A stretch of DNA of 64,000 bases from Flavobacterium limi (GCF_010645075.1 NZ_JAADZV010000004.1:248001-312000), one strand, 5' to 3'; shown: positions 38,002-47,663, counted from the first letter of the stretch. The notes: generated from the sequence alone by a model not told the origin. Numbers and translations: made by a program.

Positions 38002-39189
38002 ATGACAACAATAGCGACCGCTACATTTCAGGATAGAAAAGTAGCATTAGAAAGGGAACATCAGACACTCATTGAACAAAAAAATGAGCCTCTAAATATA
38101 ATAGGAAACGGTATTTATCAGCGATATAAAAATCCGGTAGTGACAGCTGCTCACGTACCGTTGAACTGGCGTTTCGATTTCAATGAAGAAACAAATCCTT
38201 TTTTACAGGAGCGTATCGGAATGAATGCTGCGTTTAATGCCGGGGCAATCAAATGGAATGGCAAATATTTACTGGCAGTTCGTGTAGAAGGAATTGACAG
38301 AAAATCATTTTTTGCCATTGCAGAAAGCCAAAACGGAATCGATAACTTCAAATTCTGGGAAAAACCATGCGTGATTCCTCAAACCGAAGAACCTGACACC
38401 AACGTGTATGATATGCGTTTGGTTAACCATGAAGATGGATGGGTCTACGGTATTTTTTGTACCGAAAGAAAAGATCCAAAAGCTCCAAAAGGCGATACCA
38501 GTTCGGCTGTAGCCAATGCAGGAATTGTACGTTCAAAAGATTTAGTAAATTGGGAAAGGCTTCCTGATTTAATTTCGAATACCGGACAGCAGCGAAATGT
38601 GGTTTTACACCCAGAATTTGTAAACGGAAAATACGCCTTATACACACGTCCTCAGGATGGATTTATTGATGTTGGAGCCGGTGGCGGAATTGGTTTAGGA
38701 TATGTTGATGATATGGCAAATCCTGTTGTAAAAGAAGAAAAAATCATTTTCGGAAAGCATTATCACACTATTTACGAGTTGAAAAATGGTCTTGGCCCTG
38801 CTCCTATTAAAACAGAGAAAGGCTGGCTGCACCTTGCACATGGTGTTCGTAACACCGCTGCAGGTTTGCGATATACACTTTATATGTTCATGACAGATTT
38901 AAATGATATTTCAAAAGTAACCCACGTTCCTGCAGGTCATTTTATGGGTCCTGAAGGTATTGAAAGGGTTGGAGATGTATCGAATGTATTATTTTCTAAC
39001 GGATGGATTGAAGATGAAGACGGAACTGTTTATGTATATTATGCTTCGTCAGATACCAGAATGCATGTTGCTGTATCTTCTGTAGAAAAATTAGTGGATT
39101 ATGTTACCAATACTCCTGCTGACAGCTTTATTTCTGCTGGTTCTGTCGAAACCATTATCAGCCAGATCGAAAAAAACAATGCAATATAA
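38002..39189 (+). CDS. GH130 4-O-beta-D-mannosyl-D-glucose phosphorylase
   Basis: 395 residues, no signal peptide, so cytoplasmic. The family 130 five-bladed propeller shows NVYDMRLV with the catalytic Asp, plus RNVVLHPEF, YALYTRPQDG and FGKHYHTIYELKNGLGPAPI. The long N-terminus (to about residue 60) and these blocks fit the GH130_1 mannosylglucose phosphorylases. The enzyme turns mannosylglucose and phosphate into mannose-1-phosphate and glucose. The epimerase encoded 6 bases downstream makes its substrate from mannobiose. The specificity is inferred from the pairing and family. Confidence 0.94.
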   Translation: MTTIATATFQDRKVALEREHQTLIEQKNEPLNIIGNGIYQRYKNPVVTAAHVPLNWRFDFNEETNPFLQERIGMNAAFNAGAIKWNGKYLLAVRVEGIDRKSFFAIAESQNGIDNFKFWEKPCVIPQTEEPDTNVYDMRLVNHEDGWVYGIFCTERKDPKAPKGDTSSAVANAGIVRSKDLVNWERLPDLISNTGQQRNVVLHPEFVNGKYALYTRPQDGFIDVGAGGGIGLGYVDDMANPVVKEEKIIFGKHYHTIYELKNGLGPAPIKTEKGWLHLAHGVRNTAAGLRYTLYMFMTDLNDISKVTHVPAGHFMGPEGIERVGDVSNVLFSNGWIEDEDGTVYVYYASSDTRMHVAVSSVEKLVDYVTNTPADSFISAGSVETIISQIEKNNAI

Positions 39190-39195
39190 TTTATC

Positions 39196-40386
39196 GTGTC
39201 ATTAAAATTACAGCAACTTAAAACCGAATTATCAGCCGAACTGGATGCTATTTTAGAGTATTGGTCAAAAAACACAATTGATGATCCTAATGGTGGTTTC
39301 ATTGGTCAGATAGATTTTAACGAAAAAATAATTTCAGATGCTGACAAAGGTTCCGTTTTAAATGCCCGGATTTTATGGTCATTTTCTGCGAGTTATCGAA
39401 CAACAAAAAATGAATCGCATAAAGAAATTGCAAAAAGAGCTTTCGAATTTCTTTCGGAATATTTTTATGATCCTGAATTTGGCGGTTTGTTTTGGAGTAT
39501 CAATGCAGATACAACTCCAAAAGACACCAAAAACCAAATCTATGCTTTAGCTTTTGCTATTTATGGATTGGCAGAATATTATGTTATTTCAAAAGATGAA
39601 AAAGCGTTAGCCATTGCTATCAATCTATATTTAAGAATACAAAAACACAGTTACGACCCTGTCAATAAAGGATATTTAGAAGCTTTTACACGTGATTGGC
39701 AGCCTATTGAAGATTTGCGTTTAAGCAGTAAAGATGCCAATGAAAAGAAAACAATGAATACGCATTTGCATATTATTGAAGCCTACGCAAATTTGTTTAA
39801 GGTTTGGAAAGACCCAAAACTTCAAAGTGACATTATCGAATTATTACAAACCATCGAAGAACATTTTATCAATACCAAAACGGGTCATTTGCATTTGTTT
39901 TTTGATGAAAACTGGGTTGAAAAACCAGATGTTATTTCGTATGGTCATGATATTGAAGCAGCATGGCTTTTATTGCAATGTGCCGAAATTTCAGAAGACG
40001 AAAACCTGATTGCCAATTACAAAAGGCATGCAATTCAAATAGCAGAAGTCACTAAGGAAGGTTTAGACAATGATGGCGGTTTGTGGTATGAATTTGACCC
40101 CAGGAAGAACGAACTGATTGCAGAGAAACACTGGTGGGTACAGGCCGAAGCCTTAATTGGTTTTTACAATGCGTATCAATTAACTCGTGACGAAAGTTTT
40201 TTAGACATTGTTCTGAAAAACTGGGAATTTATAAAAAAACACATTTTAGACCAACAACACAGAGAATGGTTTTGGGGAGTTTATAAAGATTATAGTATTA
40301 TTAAAAAAGATAAAGCCGGTTTCTGGAAATGCCCTTATCATAACAGTCGTGCATGTCTGGAACTTATGCAAAGAATAAAATATTAG
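39196..40386 (+). CDS. Cellobiose/mannobiose 2-epimerase (AGE family)
   Basis: 396 residues from a GTG start; no ATG lies near, and the start MSLKLQQLKTELSAELD fits the family. An (alpha/alpha)6 barrel of the N-acylglucosamine 2-epimerase group with catalytic histidine motifs NTHLHIIEAY, SYGHDIEAAWLL, HWWVQAEAL and KCPYHNSRACLEL. It converts the reducing-end mannose of beta-1,4-mannobiose to glucose in the cytoplasm, feeding the GH130 enzyme. The 6-base gap means tight translational coupling. The cytoplasmic step fits the ce/mgp pair known in Bacteroides fragilis. Confidence 0.95.
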   Translation: MSLKLQQLKTELSAELDAILEYWSKNTIDDPNGGFIGQIDFNEKIISDADKGSVLNARILWSFSASYRTTKNESHKEIAKRAFEFLSEYFYDPEFGGLFWSINADTTPKDTKNQIYALAFAIYGLAEYYVISKDEKALAIAINLYLRIQKHSYDPVNKGYLEAFTRDWQPIEDLRLSSKDANEKKTMNTHLHIIEAYANLFKVWKDPKLQSDIIELLQTIEEHFINTKTGHLHLFFDENWVEKPDVISYGHDIEAAWLLLQCAEISEDENLIANYKRHAIQIAEVTKEGLDNDGGLWYEFDPRKNELIAEKHWWVQAEALIGFYNAYQLTRDESFLDIVLKNWEFIKKHILDQQHREWFWGVYKDYSIIKKDKAGFWKCPYHNSRACLELMQRIKY

Positions 40387-40528
40387 ATAATTCAATTTTA
40401 TAAAATTAATTATTGCATTAAAAAACAGTACATGCAATTCCCATTATCAACAAATTTGTCCTGTCAAACATATATAAATAAAAAGACAATACCATTATTA
40501 TGACAGCTAAAAAATAAATCGTACATCT

Positions 40529-41551
40529 ATGAAACAACTCTTTTTCTTTAGTTTATTATTTTTTAGTGCAATAACCTATGCACAAACCAATCTGATCAAA
40601 AATGGCGGATTTGAATCTGAAACATTAAACTGGAATGGTGATGCCGCTACCCTTTCTCCTTATGACAAAAAAACGGGTAAAAACAGCGCTGTTATCAATC
40701 AGTTTACCGGTGCAGAATGGAAAGCAATAGATCAAATTATAAATATTCCAAAAAACACTTATGCAGTAGAATTTAGCGTTTGGGTAAAAGCCGATCAGAT
40801 CGAAGGTGGCAAAGAATCGTATAATGCAGGCTTAATGATTGCCGAATTTACAAACAGTGGCGGAAAGAAAATAATTTCAGAAAACATAGCGCAGGTAAAA
40901 GGATCTGTAACCTGGAGCAATTATAAGAAAACGGTTTTGGTTCCTGAAAAGGCACAAAAAATCAGAATAATGCTGGCATTGGCACAAACAAATGGCTCTC
41001 TGTTCTTTGATGATGTAAATGCAACTGCCCTTTCTGAGGAAGAATATTTTAAACTAAATCCAATAATTACAATTCCCGAAGGCCAGAAAACAATTTCGAC
41101 TCCAAAACAATTTTCTAACGGAAATTTTGAAGACAATCTAAATTCATGGAATGGGAACGGAACAATTTCTACTACAGATAAAAAAGAAGGAACTGCAGCC
41201 GTAGAAGTCACTTCAAAAACTGCAGAATGGAAAGCAATTGATCAGGTATCCGATATTAATGCAGGTGACAAAACTCTGGAAATTTCAGGTTGGCTAAAGG
41301 CTAAAGATATTCAACAAGGAAAAGATCCCTGGAATAATGGCATGTTTATTATTGAATTTAAAAAAGACGAAAATACCAAAGCTTCAGAAGATCAGGTTAT
41401 TGGAACTGTAACCGGAAATAGTGACTGGACCCCTTTTAAAAAGTCTTTTCAGATTCCGGAAGGAGCAAAAAAATACCGAATTATGATCGCGATGAGCGTT
41501 TGTACAGGAACCTTATTAGCTGACAATATTGAAGTTAAGCTTTCAAAATAA
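40529..41551 (+). CDS. Secreted protein with two tandem carbohydrate-binding modules and no enzyme
   Basis: 340 residues with signal MKQLFFFSLLFFSAITYAQ. It consists of two homologous jelly-roll modules of about 150 residues (about 20-170 and 190-340). Each has N-G-G/N-FE opening (LIKNGGFESETLNWNG; FSNGNFEDNLNSWNG), EWKAIDQ in the middle and a FFDDV/LLADNIEV end, the shape of CBM4/9/16-like modules. No catalytic domain or lipobox is seen. It probably binds mannan or oligosaccharides in the periplasm or outside. It lies 142 bases after the epimerase and 7 bases before the second GH26, in the locus. Confidence 0.8.
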   Translation: MKQLFFFSLLFFSAITYAQTNLIKNGGFESETLNWNGDAATLSPYDKKTGKNSAVINQFTGAEWKAIDQIINIPKNTYAVEFSVWVKADQIEGGKESYNAGLMIAEFTNSGGKKIISENIAQVKGSVTWSNYKKTVLVPEKAQKIRIMLALAQTNGSLFFDDVNATALSEEEYFKLNPIITIPEGQKTISTPKQFSNGNFEDNLNSWNGNGTISTTDKKEGTAAVEVTSKTAEWKAIDQVSDINAGDKTLEISGWLKAKDIQQGKDPWNNGMFIIEFKKDENTKASEDQVIGTVTGNSDWTPFKKSFQIPEGAKKYRIMIAMSVCTGTLLADNIEVKLSK

Positions 41552-41558
41552 ATGTAAA

Positions 41559-42788
41559 ATGAAAAATACATTTTTAAAAACAGTTTTTTTGAGTTTGGCT
41601 TTCTTGGCGATTGGAAGCTGTTCTTCTGATAAAGAATCAGATAACGAGGTTATAGTTCATCCGCCAACTCAAGAAGACCCTTTGACTACACAAAATGCAC
41701 CCAGTTATATGGTCGATCCAAATGCAACTAAAGAGACTGTAGCCTTATTCTATAATTTAAAAAAATTAGCTAAAACAAAGTTTGCAATTGGCCAGCAGGA
41801 TGCTTTTAACAGTTTTTATCAGGATGCCGGCGGTGATTCGGATATCAAAAAAAATACGGGTTTTGATCCTGCTATCCTGGGCTCAGATTTTATGTTTATT
41901 ACAGATAAAAACAACAATAATCAGTCCAATAACTGGTTTTACCAGCAAGAGCAAAAGATTATCAGCGATACAAAAGCAGCTTATGCAAAAGGAATTATCA
42001 ATACATTTAGCTGGCATTTGAGAGAACCTAATAATGAAGATACTTTTTATGCTTATGAAATGACGGCAGAGCAAAACACTACTGCTTTTAAAAGTATTTT
42101 GCCAGGTGGTGCAAATCACGAATGGTACAAGAAAAAACTGGACAAAGTCGCCAGCGTATTCCTAAATTTAAAAGGTGCAAAAGGCGAACTGATTCCGGTA
42201 ATTTTCAGACCTTTTCATGAATTTGACGGAAGCTGGTTTTGGTGGGGTGCTAATTTTTGCACTCCTGCAGAATATAAAACAGCTTACAAATTTACCGTTG
42301 AATACCTAAAAGATACTAAAGGGGTTCATAATATTTTATATGCTTTTTCTCCTGACAATTCAAACACTACAGAAACCGGTTATTTAAGCCGCTATCCCGG
42401 AGATAAATATGTTGATATTCTCGGAATGGATAATTACGGAGATTTTAACAATCAAGGACAGACTGGTGCTGATAAAGCAAACGCTAAACTTAAAATTATT
42501 TCGGATTATGCTAAAGCTAAAGTGAAAATTGCAGCCTTAACTGAAACAGGATATCGTGTTACGAGTTCAACTGCACCAATTGATAATTGGTTTTCAACCT
42601 ATTTATACAGTGCTTTAACATCAAATAGTATCGAAGTAAGTTATGTACTATTTTGGAATAATGATAAAAATAGTTACTATGTCCCGAATTCAAGTGTTTC
42701 AAATGCGGCAGATTTTAAAACATTCATTTCAAAACCCAAATCGGCTTTAGTCAATTCATTACCGAAAATGTATGAAATGCCAAAATAA
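41559..42788 (+). CDS. Second GH26 beta-1,4-mannanase (lipoprotein)
   Basis: 409 residues from ATG 41559. A TTG at 41529 would overlap the previous gene and break the signal peptide. The lipobox is LAIGSC (Cys21), followed by an acidic surface-type tether (SSDKESDNE). GH26 residues: acid/base Glu221 in FRPFHEFDGSWFWWG and nucleophile Glu329 in ALTETGYR. It is only moderately like the first GH26, so the two are probably specialised, e.g. a surface endo-enzyme and a periplasmic one. The acidic residues after the Cys suggest export to the cell surface. A structured repeat follows. Confidence 0.94.
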   Translation: MKNTFLKTVFLSLAFLAIGSCSSDKESDNEVIVHPPTQEDPLTTQNAPSYMVDPNATKETVALFYNLKKLAKTKFAIGQQDAFNSFYQDAGGDSDIKKNTGFDPAILGSDFMFITDKNNNNQSNNWFYQQEQKIISDTKAAYAKGIINTFSWHLREPNNEDTFYAYEMTAEQNTTAFKSILPGGANHEWYKKKLDKVASVFLNLKGAKGELIPVIFRPFHEFDGSWFWWGANFCTPAEYKTAYKFTVEYLKDTKGVHNILYAFSPDNSNTTETGYLSRYPGDKYVDILGMDNYGDFNNQGQTGADKANAKLKIISDYAKAKVKIAALTETGYRVTSSTAPIDNWFSTYLYSALTSNSIEVSYVLFWNNDKNSYYVPNSSVSNAADFKTFISKPKSALVNSLPKMYEMPK

Positions 42789-42811
42789 TTTCTTTATAAA
42801 CGTAAAGCCCT

Positions 42812-42885
42812 AGCCCTGATAGAAGCGGTATCCTTTTGTTTTTTTCTTTAAAAAATAAAAGATATAGCGGATAGCAGGAATAGCT
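42812..42885 (+). repeat. Structured dispersed repeat, copy B
   Basis: It shares the flanking blocks of the copy at 20602-20673 (AGCCCTGATAGAAGCGG at the left; ATAGCGGATAGCAGGAATAG at the right). Its central stem is AT-rich (42833-42844 with 42850-42861). It ends 15 bases before the GH5_7 start codon, so it lies in the 5' leader. Confidence 0.8.
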
Positions 42886-42900
42886 CCTAAAAATATAATT

Positions 42901-44190
42901 ATGAAAAACAGACTTTTAAAAACACTTGGTTTAGCCTTAATCTTTTCAACAATGTCGTGTCAGGCACAGGAAAGGATTACCGTAAAAGAAACCCAATTTT
43001 ATAAAGGTGATAAGCCTTACTCCTACATTGGAACGAACTATTGGTACGGAAGTATGCTGGCTTCGAAAAAAATCGGTGACCGAAAAAGACTGCTTCGGGA
43101 ACTGGATTTTATGAAGAAAAACGGAATCGACAACCTAAGAATTTTAGTGGGTGCAGATGGCGGAAAATACGATTTTACGGTTCGTCCGGCGTTGCAGTAC
43201 GAACAGGGAAAATATGATGCCGATTTACTTGACGGACTGGATTTTCTAATGAATGAAATGAGAAAACGTAATATGTATGCAGTTTTGTACCTGACCAACA
43301 ACTGGGAATGGTCGGGCGGAATGTCGCAATACCTCGAGTGGAATGGCAAAGGTGCGATCCCGGTTCCGAATATCGCTCCGAATACATGGCCTCAGTTTAT
43401 GTCGTATACAGAACAGTTTCATAGTTGTGAACCTTGTATGGAAGGCCTGAACAATCATGTAAAGTTTATTATGGGAAGAACAAACGCATATTCTAAAAAG
43501 AAATATACCGAGGATAATACCATAATGGCATGGCAGGTTGGAAATGAGCCACGCACTTTTACACCTGAAAACGAAGCAAAATTCACAGTTTGGCTAAATA
43601 ACATCGTCGATTTGATGGATAGTCTTGACAAAAACCACTTAATTTCGACAGGTTCTGAAGGCAAAAACAGTTCTAATGACAGCATGGAAATGTTTGAACG
43701 CACACATCAGAATCCGAACATAGATTACCTGACGATGCATATTTGGCCAAAAAACTGGAACTGGTTTAAAGCAGATAATGCCGAAGCAACGATTCCTGCT
43801 ACTATTGAAAATGCAGGCAAATACATTGACGATCATATTAAAGTTGCCAATAATTTGAAACGTCCGATTATTATAGAGGAATTTGGATTACCCAGGGAAA
43901 ACGAAAATCTAAATGCAGGAGCTTCATCAATCTACCGCGATCAATTTTATAATTATATCTTTGGAAGAGTTGCAGAAAGTATTGCCAGTAAAGGTCCGTT
44001 GCAGGCCGCCAATTTCTGGGGATACGGCGGTGAAGGAAAAGCGGTTAATGCAACAGGAAAATGGAATCCGGGAGAACCATTAACCACTGATCCTCCGCAG
44101 GAACCTCAGGGTTTAAACTCGGTTTTTAATGGTGACAAATCGACATTGGAAATTGTAAAAAGATACAATTTGGAATTCAATAAAAAATAA
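42901..44190 (+). CDS. GH5_7-type endo-beta-1,4-mannanase (lipoprotein)
   Basis: 429 residues with lipobox FSTMSC (Cys20). The GH5 barrel has the mannanase-type start TQFYKGDKPYSYIGTNYWYG. Catalytic acid/base is Glu216 in WQVGNEPR and nucleophile Glu327 in RPIIIEEFGL. MHIWPKNWNWF (279-289) supplies aromatic binding residues. The sequence pattern fits subfamily 7, whose known members are mannanases or mannosidases. It lies after the second GH26 with a structured repeat between, so it may have separate expression control. Probably surface- or periplasm-anchored. Confidence 0.92.
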   Translation: MKNRLLKTLGLALIFSTMSCQAQERITVKETQFYKGDKPYSYIGTNYWYGSMLASKKIGDRKRLLRELDFMKKNGIDNLRILVGADGGKYDFTVRPALQYEQGKYDADLLDGLDFLMNEMRKRNMYAVLYLTNNWEWSGGMSQYLEWNGKGAIPVPNIAPNTWPQFMSYTEQFHSCEPCMEGLNNHVKFIMGRTNAYSKKKYTEDNTIMAWQVGNEPRTFTPENEAKFTVWLNNIVDLMDSLDKNHLISTGSEGKNSSNDSMEMFERTHQNPNIDYLTMHIWPKNWNWFKADNAEATIPATIENAGKYIDDHIKVANNLKRPIIIEEFGLPRENENLNAGASSIYRDQFYNYIFGRVAESIASKGPLQAANFWGYGGEGKAVNATGKWNPGEPLTTDPPQEPQGLNSVFNGDKSTLEIVKRYNLEFNKK

Positions 44191-44265
44191 TTTCCTTAAC
44201 CATATAAGTGATTATAAGTACATTTGACTGAACTTGTAATCACTTCTTTGTTTAATACATCTATC

Positions 44266-46251
44266 ATGAAAAAAATATTCCCTGCATTATTCATTTTTCT
44301 TTATAATATCTGTTTATCACAACAGCCACAGGATTTTACTTTAGCTTCTCCAAACGGAAAAATTAAAGTCAGTATTATAATTAATAACAAAATAACCTGG
44401 TCTGTTTTGCATGAAAAAGATTTGATTCTGGCCCCGTCATCGGTTTCGATGACACTTGATCAGAATGAAGTTTTAGGTAAAAATGCATTCCTTTTGAATT
44501 CAAAAAGAGAAAAAGTAAACCAGACATTTGAATCTCCATTTTACAAAAAGAGGAGTGTAAAAAACCAATACAATCTTCTGGTTCTGAATTTTAAAAATGA
44601 TTTCAGTATCGAATATCGTGCTTTTGATGATGGTGTGGCTTACCGATTTATTACTAAAAAGAAAAAAGACATTGTTGTAAAAGCTGAAGAAGTTTCTTTG
44701 AATTTTGACCAGGATTACAACACTTTAATGCCGTATGTTCGCGATTTAAGAAACCCGAAAGATCCTTATATTTCTTCTTTTGAGGCACAATACGAAAACA
44801 AAAAAATTAGTGAGTTTGCGAAAGATACTTTAGCCTTTTTACCGTTTTTAATCGATTTTAAAAATAATAAAAAAGCAGTTTTTCTGGAAGCTGGTCTGGA
44901 AGACTATCCGGGATTGTTTGTTACGAATAACAAATCGAAATCCGGTTTTGAAAGTCGGTTTTCCAATTATCCGTTGGAAGAAACAAACGGAGGTTTTAAC
45001 AACATCAATCGCCTGATTACTAAAAGAGCAGATTATTTGGTAAAGACAAAAGGAACACGAACTTTTCCGTGGAGAATTTTAGTAATTTCCAAAAATGATG
45101 CTGAATTAGTCAATAACGATATGGTCCAGAAATTGTCTGAACCAACCAAAATAAAAGATCTTTCATGGATCAAACCCGGAAAAGTAGCCTGGGACTGGTG
45201 GAACGACTGGAACATTTACAACATCGATTTTAAAGCAGGAATCAACACGCAGACGTATAAATATTACATTGATTTTGCTTCAAGAAATAAAGTCGAATAT
45301 GTGGTTCTGGATGAAGGCTGGAGTATGGAAGACGATATCATGAAACACAATCCGAATGTTGATTTGGAAGCTCTGATTACGTACGGAAAAGAACGCAATG
45401 TAGGTCTAATTTTGTGGAGCTCCTGGATGGCTTTGACTAAAAATATAGCCGGAATTTTTAAGAATTATGCCGATTTAGGAATCAAAGGTTTTAAAGTAGA
45501 TTTTCTGGATCGTGACGATGCTAAAATGGTAAATTCAGTTTATGATATTGCGCAAAAGGCTGCCGATCATAAATTGCTCTTAGACTTTCACGGGATGTAC
45601 AAACCAACCGGAATTCAGCGTACTTTTCCAAACATTCTAAACTTTGAAGGTGTAAAAGGACTGGAAAACAATAAATGGACACCAAACGATGATGTTCCGC
45701 TATATGATTGTTCGATTCCGTTTATCAGAATGATCGCAGGACCAATGGATTATACACCTGGCGCGATGCGAAATACAACTAAAAGCGAGTTTAAACCCAG
45801 CCATTCCAATCCGGTGAGTCAGGGAACAAGATCTCATCAATTAGCATTATACACGATTTTTGAAGCACCCCTGCAAATGATGGCCGACAGTCCGACTGCT
45901 TATATGAAAGAGCAGGAAAGCACTGATTTCATTGCTAAGATTCCAACCGTTTTTGATGAAACTGTAGCTTTAAATGGCGAAATAGGCAAATTCGTTTCAA
46001 TTGCCCGTAAAAAAGCGAATGTTTGGTATTTGGGTGCCATTACCAACTGGGATTCCAGAGAAACAACCATTGATTTTTCTTTTCTTGAAAAAGGCAAAAA
46101 ATTTGAAGCCGAAATTTTCTCTGATGGTCTGAATGCTGATAAGGCTGCGAATGATTACAAAAGAGAAATTGTAACTATTGATTCGACAACCAAATTGACT
46201 TATAGATTAGCCAGCGGCGGTGGATTAGCGATGATTATTCAGCCGAAATAA
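44266..46251 (+). CDS. GH97 glycosidase, probable retaining alpha-galactosidase
   Basis: 661 residues from ATG 44266; a TTG at 44224 is rejected because the ATG gives a clean signal peptide (MKKIFPALFIFLYNICLS). N-terminal beta-sandwich (about 25-280), a (beta/alpha)8 barrel (280-560) and a C-terminal sandwich are the GH97 layout. Barrel motifs are VAWDWWNDWNIYNIDF, VVLDEGWSMEDD and GFKVDFLDRDDAKMV. The Asp in VDFLDRDD sits where retaining GH97 alpha-galactosidases have the nucleophile, and the inverting SusB type has Glu instead. It would remove alpha-galactose side chains in the periplasm, complementing GH27. Confidence 0.9.
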   Translation: MKKIFPALFIFLYNICLSQQPQDFTLASPNGKIKVSIIINNKITWSVLHEKDLILAPSSVSMTLDQNEVLGKNAFLLNSKREKVNQTFESPFYKKRSVKNQYNLLVLNFKNDFSIEYRAFDDGVAYRFITKKKKDIVVKAEEVSLNFDQDYNTLMPYVRDLRNPKDPYISSFEAQYENKKISEFAKDTLAFLPFLIDFKNNKKAVFLEAGLEDYPGLFVTNNKSKSGFESRFSNYPLEETNGGFNNINRLITKRADYLVKTKGTRTFPWRILVISKNDAELVNNDMVQKLSEPTKIKDLSWIKPGKVAWDWWNDWNIYNIDFKAGINTQTYKYYIDFASRNKVEYVVLDEGWSMEDDIMKHNPNVDLEALITYGKERNVGLILWSSWMALTKNIAGIFKNYADLGIKGFKVDFLDRDDAKMVNSVYDIAQKAADHKLLLDFHGMYKPTGIQRTFPNILNFEGVKGLENNKWTPNDDVPLYDCSIPFIRMIAGPMDYTPGAMRNTTKSEFKPSHSNPVSQGTRSHQLALYTIFEAPLQMMADSPTAYMKEQESTDFIAKIPTVFDETVALNGEIGKFVSIARKKANVWYLGAITNWDSRETTIDFSFLEKGKKFEAEIFSDGLNADKAANDYKREIVTIDSTTKLTYRLASGGGLAMIIQPK

Positions 46252-46274
46252 CAAATGTAGTTTTGTTTAAATAT

Positions 46275-46308
46275 TAAACCCGACAAGTTTTAGAACCTGT
46301 CGGGTTTA
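46275..46308. terminator. Terminator between GH97 and aldo-keto reductase genes
   Basis: A perfect 11-base inverted repeat (TAAACCCGACA at 46275-46285 with 46298-46308) followed by a T-rich stretch. This hairpin type is a frequent terminator in flavobacteria. Confidence 0.8.
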
Positions 46309-46369
46309 TGTTTTTCATTTTTACATCTAACAATATACATTTTACAATACACCTGCTAGAATATACATT

Positions 46370-47326
46370 TTACGCTAAGATCTTCTCAATCGCATTCAGT
46401 TCATCATGAGTAAAATCCAGATTCTGCAGACACTCAATATTATTATTTAATTGTCTTACTGAACTTGCCCCAATCAATACCGAAGTAATTCTTTTATCTT
46501 TCTGCAGCCAGGCCAGTGCCATTTGTGCCAAAGACTGATTGCGGTTTTGAGCTATTTCGTTTAATTGAATTAATTTCTGAATTCTTTCAGGAGTAACTTC
46601 ATCTTCCTTTAAATGTCCGTTTGGATTATGAGCACGGGAATTTTCCGGAATTCCGTTTAAGTATTTATCGGTCAGAAGTCCTTGGGCCAAAGGCGAAAAT
46701 GCAATACAGCCTACTCCCTTTTCTTCCAGAACATCCAATAAACCTTCTTCAACCCAGCGTACCAGCATGGAGTACTTAGCCTGATGAATCAAGCATGGTG
46801 TTCCTAATTGTTTTAAAACATCAACAGCAACCCGGGTCTGATCTGCAGAGTAATTACTGATTCCAACATATAAAGCTTTACCGCTTCGAACAGCGTAATC
46901 AAGTGCCATCATAGTTTCTTCAATCGGGGTTTCAGGATCCGGACGGTGCGAGTAAAAAATATCTACATAATCAATCTTCATTCTTTTCAAACTCTGGTCT
47001 AAACTGGATAAAAGATATTTACGGGAACCCCAGTCACCATAAGGTCCATCCCACATTGTATACCCTGCTTTTGTGGAAATAATAATTTCATCACGCAGAT
47101 TTCCGTGAAAATTATGCCACAATATTTTTCCGAAATTGGTTTCTGCAGAACCTGGAACCGGACCATAGTTGTTGGCTAAATCAAAATGCGTAATTCCTTT
47201 ATCAAAAGCTTCTACAGCTATACTTTCAGCATTTTCAAAATTATCTACCGATCCGAAATTATGCCATAATCCTAAAGAAATTTCAGGTAATAGCAACCCA
47301 CTTTTTCCACATCTGTTGTATTTCAT
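46370..47326 (-). CDS. Aldo-keto reductase (YghZ-like)
   Basis: 318 residues, cytoplasmic. Start MKYNRCGKSGLLLPEISLGLWHNFG is typical of the YghZ/L-glyceraldehyde-3-phosphate reductase branch. Motifs: DLANNYGPVPGSAE with the catalytic Asp/Tyr, IIISTKAGYTMWDGPYG with the Lys, DYVDIFYSHRPD with the His, and the NADPH-binding end TSVLIGASSVRQLNNN. It reduces aldehydes with NADPH; detoxification of methylglyoxal or sugar aldehydes is likely. It lies within the mannan region on the opposite strand to its neighbours; no direct link to mannan is visible. Confidence 0.93.
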   Translation of the reverse strand: MKYNRCGKSGLLLPEISLGLWHNFGSVDNFENAESIAVEAFDKGITHFDLANNYGPVPGSAETNFGKILWHNFHGNLRDEIIISTKAGYTMWDGPYGDWGSRKYLLSSLDQSLKRMKIDYVDIFYSHRPDPETPIEETMMALDYAVRSGKALYVGISNYSADQTRVAVDVLKQLGTPCLIHQAKYSMLVRWVEEGLLDVLEEKGVGCIAFSPLAQGLLTDKYLNGIPENSRAHNPNGHLKEDEVTPERIQKLIQLNEIAQNRNQSLAQMALAWLQKDKRITSVLIGASSVRQLNNNIECLQNLDFTHDELNAIEKILA

Positions 47327-47432
47327 TGTTTTTTGTTAAAGTTTTAATAGGTTTTAAAGATAAAAAACAAACCTGATTATTTTAAAACCAAGTAGTATTT
47401 AAATTTTGTAAATTTGTTTAAATAATAAAATT

Positions 47433-47663
47433 ATGGGAAATAACTGGCAAAATTTGATTTCGATAAATCCTGATATTCGGTTTGGAAAACCTATTATCAC
47501 TGGTACGCGAATTTGTATTTCAGATATTCTTTCGTGGTTAGCAACAGGAATGTCTTTTGAAGAAATTATTGAAGATTTTCCCGAATTAAAAAAGGAGCAT
47601 ATTTTAGCGGCTTTAGCTTTTGCTGCTAATAGAGAGAATATTACAAAGATAATTGCAGCTTAA
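47433..47663 (+). CDS. DUF433-family antitoxin
   Basis: 76 residues. The block NPDIRFGKPIITGTRICISDIL, then GMSFEEIIEDFPELKKEHILAAL, is the DUF433 helix-turn-helix pattern of VapB-like antitoxins paired with DUF5615 PIN-like toxins. The next gene, overlapping the stop codon in TAATG, is the decayed remnant of such a toxin. The antitoxin is intact and should still bind DNA and could still autoregulate, or neutralise a toxin made elsewhere. Confidence 0.9.
   Translation: MGNNWQNLISINPDIRFGKPIITGTRICISDILSWLATGMSFEEIIEDFPELKKEHILAALAFAANRENITKIIAA

Noticed and set aside
35412..46251. A cellulose or xylan locus
   Set aside because: There are no xylan-specific families; GH26, GH5_7, GH130 and the 2-epimerase together indicate mannan.
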